A stretch of DNA of 64,000 nt from Litchfieldia alkalitelluris. GTDB taxonomy: Bacteria > Bacillota > Bacilli > Bacillales > Salisediminibacteriaceae. Numbering within the stretch: position 1 is the first letter of the stretch; the number at the start of each line of letters is the position of its first letter. Positions 54,996 to 64,000 of the stretch are shown in pieces. Under the pieces are notes generated by a model, which did not search any database, was not told the origin of the DNA, and was given only the letters and a program-made list of their open reading frames with translations. Where the stretch lies: positions 1,409,103-1,473,102 of the forward strand of contig NZ_KZ119600.1 of assembly GCF_002153425.1 (NCBI RefSeq), in the 5' to 3' direction. A program made the position numbers and the translations under genes.

Positions 54996-56354
54996 ATGCA
55001 AGTGCCGTTAACTAAAGAGATTTTAGATCGGATATCAGATGCTTTTTTTGCTGTAGATAATGAATGGAACGTTACATATTTTAATAAAGAAGCTATTAGA
55101 GTACTAGGACGACAAAAAGAAGAAGTTTTAGGGGAAAACTTGTGGGAAAAGTTTCCTGAAGCTGTTAATCAAGAAGTATACATACAATACCATAAAGCGG
55201 TTCGAGAGCAAGAAGCTGTTTTTTTTGAAATGTACTGGCCTCCTAGAGATATGTGGTATAACGTGAGAGCTTATCCTTCTTCTAACGGTCTTACTGTGTT
55301 TTTTCAAGATATCACTTTACAAAAGGAACTAGCAAATAAACAGGAAGACCACTATCTCTCTTTGTTTCAAAATAATCCAGAAGCGGTATTTTCCTTTGAT
55401 TTAAATGGAAATTATTTAAGTGTAAATCCAGCTATGGAAAAGCTCCTTGGATACACGGAAGAGGAATATATCAAAATGGATTGGATTCCCCTCGTAATCG
55501 AAAAAGAGATTGCCACTGTAATTTATCACTTTCAGAAAGCTATAAATGGAGAGACGACTCATTATGAAACGATAGCCTTACACAAAGATGGACATCGAAT
55601 CAATGTAAAAGTAACGAATATGCCAATTACTGTCGGGGGAAAAATAGTAGGTGTCTACGGCACGGCAAGGGATGTGACGAAAGAGAGGGAAACGGAAAAG
55701 CGATTAGTTGATTCGGAAAAACTCACTGCTGTAGGGCAACTTGCAGCATCAATCGCTCATGAAATAAGAAATCCACTCACGTCTATTAAAGGTTTCTTGC
55801 AGCTAATGAAACAAATGAAGGGGGAAGCCAAGGAGGAATATTTAAATATTCTATCTGATGAAGTTTCAAGAATTGAACTAATTACAGGCGAATTATTGGT
55901 ATTGGCAAAACCTCAGGCATACGATTTTCAGTTAATTAATGTAGGTAAGATTATGGAAGATGTCGTAACATTGTTAAGCTCTCAAGCGTTAATGAGCGGA
56001 GTTGATATACATAGTAATATTGAAGCTCTCCCAGAAATGAAAGGAATTGAAAGTCAATTGAAACAAGCATTGATTAACGTGGTCAAAAATGCCATTGAAG
56101 CCATGCCTAATGGAGGGAACCTTTATATAACTGTTCGGAATAAAGGTGGGGCCATCGTGATCGTTGTGAAGGATGAAGGGGTTGGAATACCAAAGGAAAT
56201 TCTGAATAAAATTGGCTCCCCGTTTTATACGACAAAGGAGAAGGGAACAGGTCTTGGGATGATGACAACTGCAAAAATCATTCAGACACATCAAGGGGGA
56301 TTTGAGATTACAAGTATACCGAATCAAGGGACAAAAGTGAAAATTACCTTGTGA
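54996..56354 (+). CDS. PAS-domain sensor histidine kinase
   Basis: About 452 residues. Two PAS domains (residues 5-110 and about 120-240, the second with SVNPAMEKLLGYTEEEY) are followed by HisKA with the phospho-acceptor LAASIAHEIRNPLTSIKGF and a HATPase with VVKNAIEAM (N box), VKDEGVGIP (G1) and TKEKGTGLGMMT (G2). No membrane helix, so it senses an internal signal; this layout matches the sporulation-type or KinA-like kinases of Bacillus. No response regulator gene adjacent. ATG 54996 or GTG 55002. Confidence 0.93.
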   Translation: MQVPLTKEILDRISDAFFAVDNEWNVTYFNKEAIRVLGRQKEEVLGENLWEKFPEAVNQEVYIQYHKAVREQEAVFFEMYWPPRDMWYNVRAYPSSNGLTVFFQDITLQKELANKQEDHYLSLFQNNPEAVFSFDLNGNYLSVNPAMEKLLGYTEEEYIKMDWIPLVIEKEIATVIYHFQKAINGETTHYETIALHKDGHRINVKVTNMPITVGGKIVGVYGTARDVTKERETEKRLVDSEKLTAVGQLAASIAHEIRNPLTSIKGFLQLMKQMKGEAKEEYLNILSDEVSRIELITGELLVLAKPQAYDFQLINVGKIMEDVVTLLSSQALMSGVDIHSNIEALPEMKGIESQLKQALINVVKNAIEAMPNGGNLYITVRNKGGAIVIVVKDEGVGIPKEILNKIGSPFYTTKEKGTGLGMMTTAKIIQTHQGGFEITSIPNQGTKVKITL

Positions 56355-56357
56355 GCA

Positions 56358-56427
56358 AGGGGCGGTTCTATCGTATTCTTCGTTGAGCAAACGAAGAAAA
56401 CAATAGAAGCGTCCCTACGTTTTTTTG
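56358..56427 (+). terminator. REP-like palindrome terminator
   Basis: AGGGGCGGTTCTATCG with TTCTTCGT / ACGAAGAA inner stem and ATAGAAGCGTCCCT, then TTTTTTT. Confidence 0.75.
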
Positions 56428-56474
56428 TGGAAGAATTGGTGAGGCTAATAGAAAAGGTATAGGTGGTAGGTATA

Positions 56475-56900
56475 ATGAAGGTATTATCCATGATTCAGCC
56501 ATGGGCCAGTCTATTTGTTTTACAGGAAGTTAAATATGAGACGCGAAGCTGGAAAACAAACTATCGCGGTTCCCTTGCCATACATACGAGCAAGAAAATA
56601 GATAAAGCCGTATGTGCCCATCCTGCTATTAGAGGATTGCTAGGGAAACATGGATATTCTGTAGAAGACCTTCCAACGGGTCAAATCATTGGGACTTGTC
56701 AGCTAATAAATTGCTTAAAAGTGGTTGAGAAAAATAGTAAATCGGCACTCTTGGAAGACGGAAGACTAGTATCAGGTAATGATTTTTTTGCTGGAGACTA
56801 TCAAGAAGGTGGTTATGTCTGGGTGGTTGAGGATATGCAAATGCTAGATACATTTATCCCAGCTAAAGGACAGCTTGGATTGTGGGAGTATGATTTATGA
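56475..56900 (+). CDS. ASCH domain protein
   Basis: About 141 residues. Opening VLSMIQPWASLFVLQEVKYETRSW plus RGSLAIHTSKKI and GQIIGTCQL are the ASCH (PUA-like) pattern, with the GYVWVVEDM strand later. ASCH proteins bind RNA or modified nucleobases. ATG 56475 with AGGTGGTAGG upstream. 36 bases before the hydrolase gene, possibly cotranscribed. Confidence 0.88.
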   Translation: MKVLSMIQPWASLFVLQEVKYETRSWKTNYRGSLAIHTSKKIDKAVCAHPAIRGLLGKHGYSVEDLPTGQIIGTCQLINCLKVVEKNSKSALLEDGRLVSGNDFFAGDYQEGGYVWVVEDMQMLDTFIPAKGQLGLWEYDL

Positions 56901-56936
56901 GTGAGCATATTCATTCAATGAAGGAGGTTAAGTAAA

Positions 56937-57785
56937 ATGAAAGAACTTGAAAGTCATTTTATCAAAACAAATGAGATGGTTCTTCATACAAAGGTTGGTG
57001 GTCCGGAAAATGGACCGTTACTCATTTTGCTCCATGGTTTTCCTGAGTTTTGGTATGGGTGGAAAAATCAGATTCACATTTTTGCAGAAGCGGGGTATCG
57101 AGTTGTTGTCCCTGATCAAAGAGGGTACAATTTAAGCGACAAACCTAAAGGATTGGGTCATTACACAATGAATGTACTTAGAGATGATATCATCGGACTA
57201 ATAGATCATTTTCAAAGAGAAAAGGCAACGATTGTTGGCCATGACTGGGGAGCGTTAATGGCATGGCATATTGCTGCAACTAGGCCTGACAGAGTAAAGG
57301 AAATAATCCCAATCAATGCCCCTCACCCTGCCGTTTTTATGGAAAAAGCAGTGAGGTACCCGATACAGATCGTTAGGAGCTCTTACATACTTTTTTTCCA
57401 ACTACCGACTCTTCCAGAGAAAACACTTCAGGATAATGGATATGGATTGGTAAAAAAGATGATGCAGTTTACTTCAAATAAAGGGACGTTTTCTCATGGT
57501 GTCTTGAGGACATATGAAGTTGCTTGGTCTCAAGAAGGTGCTCTTACTAGCATGCTAAATTGGTATCGGGCGTTGCGTGCAGGGAGCTTGGATCAGTTAA
57601 GTAAGGAAAAGATTAAGGTGCCTGTTCACTTAATATGGGGTAAGGGAGATGCATTTCTATCTTTTGCCATGGCTAAGGAAAGCATGAGTAAGTGTATTGA
57701 AGGTAGGTTCACCATGGTGGAGGAAGCGACCCATTGGATCCATCACGAACAGCCCTACATTTTGAATCGTTTAATCATGGAGTAA
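56937..57785 (+). CDS. Alpha/beta hydrolase, epoxide-hydrolase-like
   Basis: 282 residues. Oxyanion loop HGFPEFWYGW, nucleophile elbow GHDWGALMAW (Asp nucleophile), and the catalytic His in EATHWIHHEQP. The Asp nucleophile in place of Ser points to epoxide hydrolase or haloalkane dehalogenase-like chemistry. ATG 56937 with AAGGAGGTT upstream. Confidence 0.9.
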   Translation: MKELESHFIKTNEMVLHTKVGGPENGPLLILLHGFPEFWYGWKNQIHIFAEAGYRVVVPDQRGYNLSDKPKGLGHYTMNVLRDDIIGLIDHFQREKATIVGHDWGALMAWHIAATRPDRVKEIIPINAPHPAVFMEKAVRYPIQIVRSSYILFFQLPTLPEKTLQDNGYGLVKKMMQFTSNKGTFSHGVLRTYEVAWSQEGALTSMLNWYRALRAGSLDQLSKEKIKVPVHLIWGKGDAFLSFAMAKESMSKCIEGRFTMVEEATHWIHHEQPYILNRLIME

Positions 57786-57830
57786 ACGGAGGAGCGGTTC
57801 TTATATAAATATGAAAGGATCGAAAAATGA

Positions 57831-58796
57831 ATGGATAACAAAAACGAACTAGAGCTAGCCACTTTTGCTGGTGGTTGTTTTTGGTTTATGGTTCCTCCTT
57901 TTGCAGAGCTTCCTGGTATTCACAGTGTGGAATCAGGATATTCAGGTGGAAGTGAAGAAGAACCATCACATGAGGAAGTGGTATCTGGTAGGACAGGACA
58001 TCGACTCGTCTTACAGATTAGCTTTGATCCTCTCATCATTTCTTATGAAAAACTACTTGAGATCTATTGGAAAAACATTGATCCTACTGATGACGGTGGC
58101 CAATTTGACGAACGTGGGGAGATGTTTAAAACTGCCATCTATTATCACCATGAAGAACAGAGACAAGTTGCTGAACAGTCTAGAAGTTTGCTAGAAAAAA
58201 GTTGTAGATTTAAAAAGAGTGTCGTTACGGAGATCTTGAAGGTTAGTATGTTTTGTCCAGCAGAAGAGAAGCATCAATATTATTATAAAAAAATCCCATA
58301 TCACTTTCGTTTTAAGTATAAGAAGTCAGGTCGTAAGGAATTTTTAGAAAAGCTTTGGCAAGTGGAAAAAGATCAGATGCAATTAAAGACTGTGTTGACA
58401 CCTCTACAATATGAAGTAACACAACAAAATGGGACAGAGTTGCCATATGAAAACGAGTTTTTTAACAATAAGGCAGATGGTATATATGTAGACATAGTGT
58501 CTGGGGAGCCATTGTTTAGTACTACTGACCAGTATGATGCAGGTTGTGGTTGGCCGAGTTTCACAAAACCTATTAATCATTATCATATTAATGACAAATT
58601 GGATAAGAGTCACGGAATGCTTCGGACAGAGGTGCGTAGTAAATATGGAGATTCCCACCTTGGTCATCTTTTTTATGATGGCCCTAAGGAGGAAGGTGGA
58701 CTCAGGTATTGCATCAATTCAGCTGCACTTCGGTTTATACCGAAGGAACGGTTGATAACAGAGGGATATGGGGAGTTTCTATCATTATTTGAATGA
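57831..58796 (+). CDS. msrAB: Fused peptide methionine sulfoxide reductase MsrA/MsrB
   Basis: 321 residues. The MsrA half has the catalytic [10 protein letters not shown] and GYSGGS; the MsrB half has [15 protein letters not shown] and the catalytic [11 protein letters not shown]. Together they reduce both S- and R-forms of methionine sulfoxide in proteins. No signal peptide, so cytoplasmic. The MsrB zinc-binding CxxC pairs are absent here, matching the zinc-free MsrB type. ATG 57831, GAAAGGATCG upstream. Confidence 0.95.
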   Translation: MDNKNELELATFAGGCFWFMVPPFAELPGIHSVESGYSGGSEEEPSHEEVVSGRTGHRLVLQISFDPLIISYEKLLEIYWKNIDPTDDGGQFDERGEMFKTAIYYHHEEQRQVAEQSRSLLEKSCRFKKSVVTEILKVSMFCPAEEKHQYYYKKIPYHFRFKYKKSGRKEFLEKLWQVEKDQMQLKTVLTPLQYEVTQQNGTELPYENEFFNNKADGIYVDIVSGEPLFSTTDQYDAGCGWPSFTKPINHYHINDKLDKSHGMLRTEVRSKYGDSHLGHLFYDGPKEEGGLRYCINSAALRFIPKERLITEGYGEFLSLFE

Positions 58797-59496
58797 TGGA
58801 TTGTGATTTAAAGGGAATAAATATGAACGTAGCAAATGAAATACGTATATTTAATAGACCGCTATAAAAAACGGAATTTTTCACTGACACCACAACCTCG
58901 TCCCTTTTCCTTTGCTTTTAAAACTTTTATGACCAAAACCTATTGTCAATATTAGTAAAATGGGCTATAATCATACCATACTAGTTGGTAAATAGTTGTA
59001 GTTTATTAATAATCTGTAAAACTATAATAATTATTTTTGTAGCTTTAGATATAACAATTTCTATTATTTTTGTATTCAAACCTTCGTAATACCCTCTAAC
59101 CTAACTAATCAATGAATCTACTGTTAAAACAATTTTCCTAATGTTTTATTCTTAATTCTTTGTATTCAACTCTAAGTACTTTTTTATACAGTGATTGCAG
59201 AACGTGTTTCTTTGTTCTGACTGGATTTATAGGATATATAACAGCAGATCAGTTATAAACTATCCGTTCTATAGTAGCGACTAATTACACATATTATTAA
59301 CTGAATATTCTGTCATTGAAAATTATCATAAAACAAATAATAGAGACCAATGTTATTTGTTAGTTTCTAAAATGTAAGCGCTTTTTTAATGTAAGTGCTT
59401 ATTGAAAGGGGTGATGCCATCGCGTAAGTATGATTTGTAGATTTTCCACCGCTTTGTCGAAGATTTCTTGTAGTTAATAAAGAAAGGGGAAGTCAA
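58797..59496. other. Long AT-rich intergenic region
   Basis: 700 bases without a convincing gene. It carries the cre-like site at 59372. A short frame behind GAAAGGGG near 59411 (eight codons, MPSRKYDL) may be a leader peptide but is weak. Promoter for the solute-binding lipoprotein must lie here. Confidence 0.5.
59372..59387 (+). promoter_or_regulatory. CcpA cre-like site
   Basis: ATGTAAGCGCTTTTTT matches the cre consensus WTGNAANCGNWWNCAW except in two positions of the right half. A weaker copy, ATGTAAGTGCTTATTG, begins at 59389. 110 bases before the solute-binding lipoprotein gene. Confidence 0.5.
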
Positions 59497-61227
59497 ATGT
59501 TTACAAAAAAGAAATGGTTGTTACTAATAGGGTTATCTCTATTGTTAGTTTTTGCGGCTTGTACTTCCGATGAAGATGCAGGAACTGATGAAGTAGAGGA
59601 CGAGGATGAACCGCAAACAGAAGAGGTTGACGATGAAGAGGATGCAGAGGAGACAGATGATGAAGTTGCAGCTCCAGAGATTGATACGACTCCAATTACG
59701 TATCATTACTTCAACGCTGGACGAGGAGGTAATGATATTGAGTTAAATCAAACTAGAATCGGTGCAGAACTAGAAGAACTTACAGGTGTAAACTTTAGGG
59801 TAGAACATCTTGTTGGTGAAATGAATCAAAAGATAGGTGTAATGATTGCTAGTGGTGATTACCCAGATGTCATAGTTCCAGATGATGCAATAGACGATTT
59901 GCTTGATGCAGAAGCATTTATACCTCTAGATAATCTCTTAGAAGAATATGGGCCAAATTTACTTGATGTGTATGGAGATTATCTTGAAATGTTCCGAATG
60001 GATGATGGAAACATTTATTTCCTTCCATTTGGTCCAACTGTAAACGAATTTGTTCCAAATCCGGAAATTGATCAAGGAGCATGGTGGATTCAGCGAGCAG
60101 TACTCAAAGAGGCTGGATATCCTGAAATTCATACAATAGATGAGTTTTTTGAACTTATCCTTGATTATGCAGCAGAAAATCCAGAAATTGATGGAATGAC
60201 AACTATCCCTTATACAGGTTTAACATATGACTGGAGATTTTTTGCATTCTCTAATATCCCTAACCATCTTGCAGGGTATCCAAACGATGGTGGAGTCATG
60301 ATAGATTTGGATACACATGAAGCGAGTGTATATGCTGATTCAGAGCACGCCTATAACTTTTTAAAGAAATTAAATGAATTAAATGCAAATGGGCATTTAG
60401 ATCAGGAAATGTTCGTTATGAATTATGATGAGTATTTAGCGAAGCTCTCATCTGGTCGTGTGTTAGGATTCTTTGATTATGGGTGGCAGATTGGTAATGC
60501 AAGAACTGCATTAGAAGATGCTGGTGATCCTGATCGAGAATTCGTTCCAATTCCAGTTGTATTTGACGGTGTCGAGTATGATCAATATTTGGATCCTCCT
60601 GCATTTACAATAAACCGTGGAATAGGTATTTCAGTGAATGCAGAAAGTCCTGAGAGAATTATTCAATACTGGGATTATCTTGTTACTGAAGAATTCCAAA
60701 AGAAAGTTCACTATGGATATGAAGGAGAAACATACGAAGTAGATGAAAATGGGAGATTCTATCGTACTGATGAACAAATTGCCTCACTGACTACTAGTCT
60801 TAGAGAAGAACTTGGAATGTGGTACTTTGATTGGTACTGGCCTGTATTAAATGGTTCCTTTAGTGATGGTAATGCAATTCAGTCTAATAGACAGACAGAA
60901 ATTTTTGAGAGAGGCCTTACTGATGAAGATAGAGAGTTTTTAGATGCATATGGAGCTGAGACTTTTGCTGACCTCTTTGCTGAGCCAGATGAGCGTATTT
61001 GGTTCCCAGCATGGAGTGCTCATATCGAATCAGGTTCAGACCCTGACATTTTTGAGGCGCGTTCAGAGGAAATTTTAAAACGGCACTATCCTCAAATTGT
61101 ATTAGAAGATCCTGATAACTTCGATGCTGCATGGGAAGCTTTTGTAGATGATTACAGGGAGCTTGACGTTGATGCCTATGAAGCATTCTTTACAGATGTA
61201 GTAAGATATCGTGTGGATAATTGGTAA
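59497..61227 (+). CDS. Extracellular solute-binding lipoprotein (family 1, LplA-like)
   Basis: 576 residues. Signal and lipobox LLVFAACTS, acidic linker (residues 25-65 rich in Glu and Asp), then an ABC-importer type solute-binding fold (GVNFRVEHLVGEMNQKIGVMIASGDYPDVIVPDD). LplA-like proteins bind oligosaccharides for uptake. No permease gene follows; the next gene is a GntR regulator, so the transporter partner lies elsewhere or beyond the window. ATG 59497, GAAAGGGGAAG upstream; cre-like site suggests glucose repression. Confidence 0.88.
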   Translation: MFTKKKWLLLIGLSLLLVFAACTSDEDAGTDEVEDEDEPQTEEVDDEEDAEETDDEVAAPEIDTTPITYHYFNAGRGGNDIELNQTRIGAELEELTGVNFRVEHLVGEMNQKIGVMIASGDYPDVIVPDDAIDDLLDAEAFIPLDNLLEEYGPNLLDVYGDYLEMFRMDDGNIYFLPFGPTVNEFVPNPEIDQGAWWIQRAVLKEAGYPEIHTIDEFFELILDYAAENPEIDGMTTIPYTGLTYDWRFFAFSNIPNHLAGYPNDGGVMIDLDTHEASVYADSEHAYNFLKKLNELNANGHLDQEMFVMNYDEYLAKLSSGRVLGFFDYGWQIGNARTALEDAGDPDREFVPIPVVFDGVEYDQYLDPPAFTINRGIGISVNAESPERIIQYWDYLVTEEFQKKVHYGYEGETYEVDENGRFYRTDEQIASLTTSLREELGMWYFDWYWPVLNGSFSDGNAIQSNRQTEIFERGLTDEDREFLDAYGAETFADLFAEPDERIWFPAWSAHIESGSDPDIFEARSEEILKRHYPQIVLEDPDNFDAAWEAFVDDYRELDVDAYEAFFTDVVRYRVDNW

Positions 61228-61256
61228 AATGTTAGTAGAGTTAATAGAGTAAATGT

Positions 61257-61297
61257 TGACTATGGCAATACACTGAGGTTGTGTTGCCATAGTCATC
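61257..61297 (+). terminator. Long hairpin after the lipoprotein gene
   Basis: GACTATGGCAA ... TTGCCATAGTC, 11-bp perfect stem, no strong T-run; may be a weak terminator or an RNA-stabilising hairpin. Confidence 0.6.
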
Positions 61298-61362
61298 TAT
61301 ACATATAGAATATGTATGTTAGGTGTGATTGATATGCCTAGAAAAGATGGGGGCTGTTAAAG

Positions 61363-62037
61363 ATGAATGCTAGAATAGAACCGAAGGAATCTATCAGGGA
61401 GTTTGTTTACCGAAAGATTCGAAATCAAATTATAAATTGGGAACTCAAGCCGGGACAGAAGCTATCAGAAAAGGAAATATCTGATACATTAAGTGTCAGT
61501 AGAACACCTGTTAGAGAAGCATTTATTCATTTATCGCAAGAAGAGTTACTGCATATTTATCCCCAAATTGGAACAGTAGTTTCCAAGATTAATATTAGTC
61601 AAGTGGAGGAAGCTAGATTTATAAGAGTACATATTGAACGTGCGATTGTAAAAAACTTATGCAAAGGTGTAAGTGAAGACTTTATTTTTAATATGGAGTC
61701 CAATCTTATGATGCAATCTTTGTGTGTGGAAAAAAATTCAAATAGACGTATTTTTGAGCTTGATGAAGAGTATCATAAACTGTTCTATCAAGAGGATAAG
61801 AAACTCCGTACATGGTTATTTGTTCGAAAAATGAATGGTAACTTTGACCGATTAAGAGCCCTGCGCCTTGCTTCAGATACTAACTGGGAACAAATTGTAC
61901 AACATCATCAAGAAATATTTAAGCGTATATTAGCAAAAGATCCTATAGGTGCCGATAAGATTATGACGGAACATTTGGAACTAGTCAATTTAGAAAAAGG
62001 AGATATTGCTAGTAAGTTTCCTGAGTACTTCATTTAA
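61363..62037 (+). CDS. GntR-family regulator with FCD-like domain
   Basis: 224 residues. Winged HTH (VYRKIRNQIINWELKPGQKLSEKEISDTLSVSRTPVREAFIHL split across residues 12-55), then a FadR/FCD-type helical ligand domain with ARFIRVHIERAIV and DEEYHKLFY. FCD regulators bind small carboxylates or sugars. It follows the solute-binding lipoprotein and may control it. ATG 61363 with GGGGG upstream. Confidence 0.9.
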   Translation: MNARIEPKESIREFVYRKIRNQIINWELKPGQKLSEKEISDTLSVSRTPVREAFIHLSQEELLHIYPQIGTVVSKINISQVEEARFIRVHIERAIVKNLCKGVSEDFIFNMESNLMMQSLCVEKNSNRRIFELDEEYHKLFYQEDKKLRTWLFVRKMNGNFDRLRALRLASDTNWEQIVQHHQEIFKRILAKDPIGADKIMTEHLELVNLEKGDIASKFPEYFI

Positions 62038-62054
62038 TTAACAAACACTTTACA

Positions 62055-62114
62055 AGGGGCGGTTCTAATGTTTTACTTCGTTTCTAAGTAAACATCGGAA
62101 CCGTCCCTTTGTTT
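62055..62114 (+). terminator. REP-like palindrome terminator
   Basis: AGGGGCGGTTCTAATGTTTTA ... AAGTAAACATCGGAACCGTCCCTT with mismatches. Confidence 0.75.
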
Positions 62115-62190
62115 ACACTTTTCCAATTATTTTGAAACTTTCATGTTTCTTGCCCGTATTACATATTAAGTTTATTAAAGGAGGGTTTTG

Positions 62191-63735
62191 ATGTTAGCTT
62201 CACTAGGTATTTTAGCAATTTTAATTCCATTGTTGATTTTGGCAATGATTTTAGGTTTAGCCTACTTCTTCTGGTACAAAATCAGGTACAAAACGGCGAG
62301 ATCCAACGAGGCACTCATTATTGCAGGTCCCAAGCTTGGTGACCCAGAGAAGGAAACGAATATCTTCACGGATAATGAAGGTCGATCCATAAAAATAATC
62401 CGTGGTGGTGGGCATTTATTAAAAATGCATCAAACTGCTACGCCTGTGGATTTAACTTCATTTCAATTAAAGCTTAGGACACCGCGAGTTTTCACACATG
62501 GTGGGGTGCCTATCGTTGCAGATGCAGTGGCCATGGTTACTGTTTCTGATACGTTAAAGGGAATTGCAATTTATGCAGAGCAATTCCTTGGGAAAAAACA
62601 GAAGGAAATTGAAAGTGAAATTGGAGAAGTTCTAAACGCAAATCTTCGTGCAATTCTATCTAAAATGACAGTGGAAGAAATTAATGCTGACAGGGAAAAG
62701 TTTAACGAGGATGTTCGTACTGTCGCTCAGGCCCAATTAGATTCCATGGGCTTTAAGATTACATCATTAGGTTTAACAGACCTCTCAGATGCTGATGAAG
62801 AAAATGGATATCTTGAGAATTTAGGAAGACCACAGATTGCGAAGGTTCGTAAAGAAGCGGAGCTTGCAGAATCTGATAGTGAACGGGAAACACGAATCCA
62901 TAGGGCAACAAATGATAAGGAAGCAAAGGAACAGGAGTATCAACGCCAAATCGAGATTGCAGAAGCCTTGAAAGAAAAGGATTTAAAGGATGCCCAAATT
63001 AAAGAAGAAACAGAGCGGGCGCGGGCGAAATCTGAGCAATCTTATGAGTTGGAAAGGGCAAAATTAAATAAAGAAGTCCAGGAAGCAGAGCTTAAGCTTC
63101 AAGCACAAAAAACGGAAGAAGAATTACGAATTAAGTTTCTAGAGCGGGAACGTGCTGTTAAATTAGAAGAAGAGGAAGCCAAAGTTCGTAAGCAAAAAGC
63201 TGATGTAGCATACTATGAGACTACTAGAAAAGCTGAAGCAGAAGCGGAAAAAGCTCGCATTGATGGGGAAACGCAAGCGAAGATTGAAAGAGACCGTGGT
63301 ATTGCGGAAGCAGAGGTTATCCGTGAGAAAGGGCAAGCAGAAGCGGAAGCGAAACGACTTCTTGCAGAAGCTATTTCCAAGCATGGAGAAGTTGTTATTG
63401 CAGAGAAGTTAATTGAAATGCTACCACAATATGCTAGAGAAATTGCGGCACCATTAGGCAATATTGATTCTATCAAAATTATTGATACAGGAAGTGGAAA
63501 TGGAGCCGCTTCCTACAGCCAATCTATTACAAATACTATGACGCAAATTCAAGAGCCCCTAAAAGAGTTAACTGGCTTGGATGTATCTCAATTACTTTCG
63601 GACTTAGTGAATCGTGGCAACACGCATACAGTAGTTCGTCCAGAAGTACAACAGCAAGCTGCTACAAAGGAAGATACAGCAAGTGAAGACAGTGTGTATG
63701 AAACTGAATCAGCGAAGAAAACTGAGTCAGAATAA
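62191..63735 (+). CDS. floT: Flotillin FloT
   Basis: 514 residues. A short N-terminal membrane segment, the SPFH/band-7 domain (residues about 30-200, with GGVPIVADAVAMVTVSDTLKG), then a long coiled coil rich in Glu-Ala (EREAE-type repeats, residues 220-400) and a C-terminal tail with EPLKELTGLDVSQLLSDL. Flotillins build membrane microdomains and affect membrane fluidity and signalling in Bacillus. Usually preceded by an NfeD-type yuaF gene, not present just upstream here. ATG 62191 with AAAGGAGGG. Confidence 0.95.
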   Translation: MLASLGILAILIPLLILAMILGLAYFFWYKIRYKTARSNEALIIAGPKLGDPEKETNIFTDNEGRSIKIIRGGGHLLKMHQTATPVDLTSFQLKLRTPRVFTHGGVPIVADAVAMVTVSDTLKGIAIYAEQFLGKKQKEIESEIGEVLNANLRAILSKMTVEEINADREKFNEDVRTVAQAQLDSMGFKITSLGLTDLSDADEENGYLENLGRPQIAKVRKEAELAESDSERETRIHRATNDKEAKEQEYQRQIEIAEALKEKDLKDAQIKEETERARAKSEQSYELERAKLNKEVQEAELKLQAQKTEEELRIKFLERERAVKLEEEEAKVRKQKADVAYYETTRKAEAEAEKARIDGETQAKIERDRGIAEAEVIREKGQAEAEAKRLLAEAISKHGEVVIAEKLIEMLPQYAREIAAPLGNIDSIKIIDTGSGNGAASYSQSITNTMTQIQEPLKELTGLDVSQLLSDLVNRGNTHTVVRPEVQQQAATKEDTASEDSVYETESAKKTESE

Positions 63736-63752
63736 AAGCCAAGGTAAAACGA

Positions 63753-63796
63753 AGGGACGGTACTCATGTTCACGACATGGGACCGTCTTTTTTCTG
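63753..63796 (+). terminator. REP-like palindrome terminator
   Basis: AGGGACGGTACTCATGT ... ACATGGGACCGTC then TTTTTTC. Short member of the dispersed family. Confidence 0.8.
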
Positions 63797-63905
63797 TTAT
63801 AAAAAAGTTGTCACATTTTATACTATTTTAAGAAAATTCAAGGGTTATTCTAGTACCTAGTTTATTTATCTACTTCCCTTATAGTGATATACTATAATTT
63901 AATCC

Positions 63906-63921
63906 ATGTAAGCGCTTTTTT
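63906..63921 (+). promoter_or_regulatory. Second cre-like site near the window end
   Basis: ATGTAAGCGCTTTTTT, identical over 16 bases to the site at 59372. The gene it serves lies beyond the window on the plus strand, or the site is unused. Confidence 0.45.
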
Positions 63922-64000
63922 AGGAGTTTCCATTATTTTAACTAGAAATAGCATGGTACTATTTTTGATTTGGCCTATAAAAGCTAACTAAAAGCACTAC

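Noticed and set aside
59411-59440. Eight-codon leader peptide gene upstream of the solute-binding protein
   Set aside because: Spacing of the ribosome site to ATG is too short and nothing suggests attenuation; left as a remark only.

Overview
The window reads as chromosome from a low-GC, spore-former-type Firmicute of the Bacillaceae, probably an alkaliphilic or halotolerant Bacillus relative. Supporting signs are strong AAGGAGG-type ribosome binding sites with many TTG and GTG starts, Bacillus-type families (YdbS/YdbT, YqkK-like, FloT, Staygreen, DUF3784, SE1832), lipoproteins with very acidic linkers, and dense intergenic palindromes. I saw no rRNA, tRNA, prophage, complete insertion sequence or CRISPR array.

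Layout. 1-1.7 kb: end of a DUF2334-like gene and a membrane glycosyltransferase 2 gene broken by a one-base frameshift. 1.8-5.7 kb: M3 peptidase, old-yellow-enzyme oxidoreductase, and a redoxin lipoprotein whose frame is interrupted by one TGA exactly at the first position of a CxxC motif, with a hairpin just behind it (candidate selenoprotein). 5.7-6.1 kb: a 52-bp-period repeat array. 6.3-10.2 kb: Leloir galactose genes galK-galE-galT, then an APH-type kinase. 11-22.7 kb: small and membrane proteins, an EamA transporter, a YdbS/YdbT pair, a Staygreen protein, a LuxR-type regulator and a TPR lipoprotein. 22.8-24.5 kb: an FGGY sugar kinase behind an AraR-like operator. 24.6-25.5 kb: a second 52-bp-period array. 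25.6-32.8 kb: a compact six-gene catabolic operon (GntR regulator, Xsc-like ThDP enzyme, second ThDP enzyme, BASS transporter, two SDR enzymes). 33-45 kb: HAD phosphatase, a 1590-residue DUF4011-helicase-nuclease-DUF3320 protein, nitroreductase, amidase, a third (51-bp) palindromic repeat, an Imm26-like protein and a SEC-C protein. 45-58.8 kb: polysaccharide deacetylase, a MITE-like element, lipoproteins, an MFS transporter, an MBL hydrolase, a PAS histidine kinase, an ASCH protein, an alpha/beta hydrolase and fused MsrAB. 58.8-64 kb: a catabolite-controlled-looking solute-binding lipoprotein, a GntR/FCD regulator and flotillin FloT.

How genes work together. galKET forms the full galactose-to-UDP-galactose route. 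The GntR-ThDP-ThDP-BASS-SDR-SDR run is so tightly packed (three overlaps) that it must be one transcript, and it looks like uptake and cleavage of a 2-oxo acid or sulfonate-type substrate that I cannot name. Most of the remaining genes are single units separated by bidirectional terminators. Many of these terminators belong to one dispersed palindrome family (GGGACGGTTCT...AGAACCGTCCC), which in two places has become part of a gene's 3' coding end.

The strongest candidates for something undescribed are the UxxC redoxin lipoprotein with its SECIS-like hairpin, the three intergenic arrays that share a 51-52 bp period but not a sequence, and the Xsc-like ThDP operon. Two small membrane protein genes (41 and 48 residues) were found by reading the intergenic minus strand.
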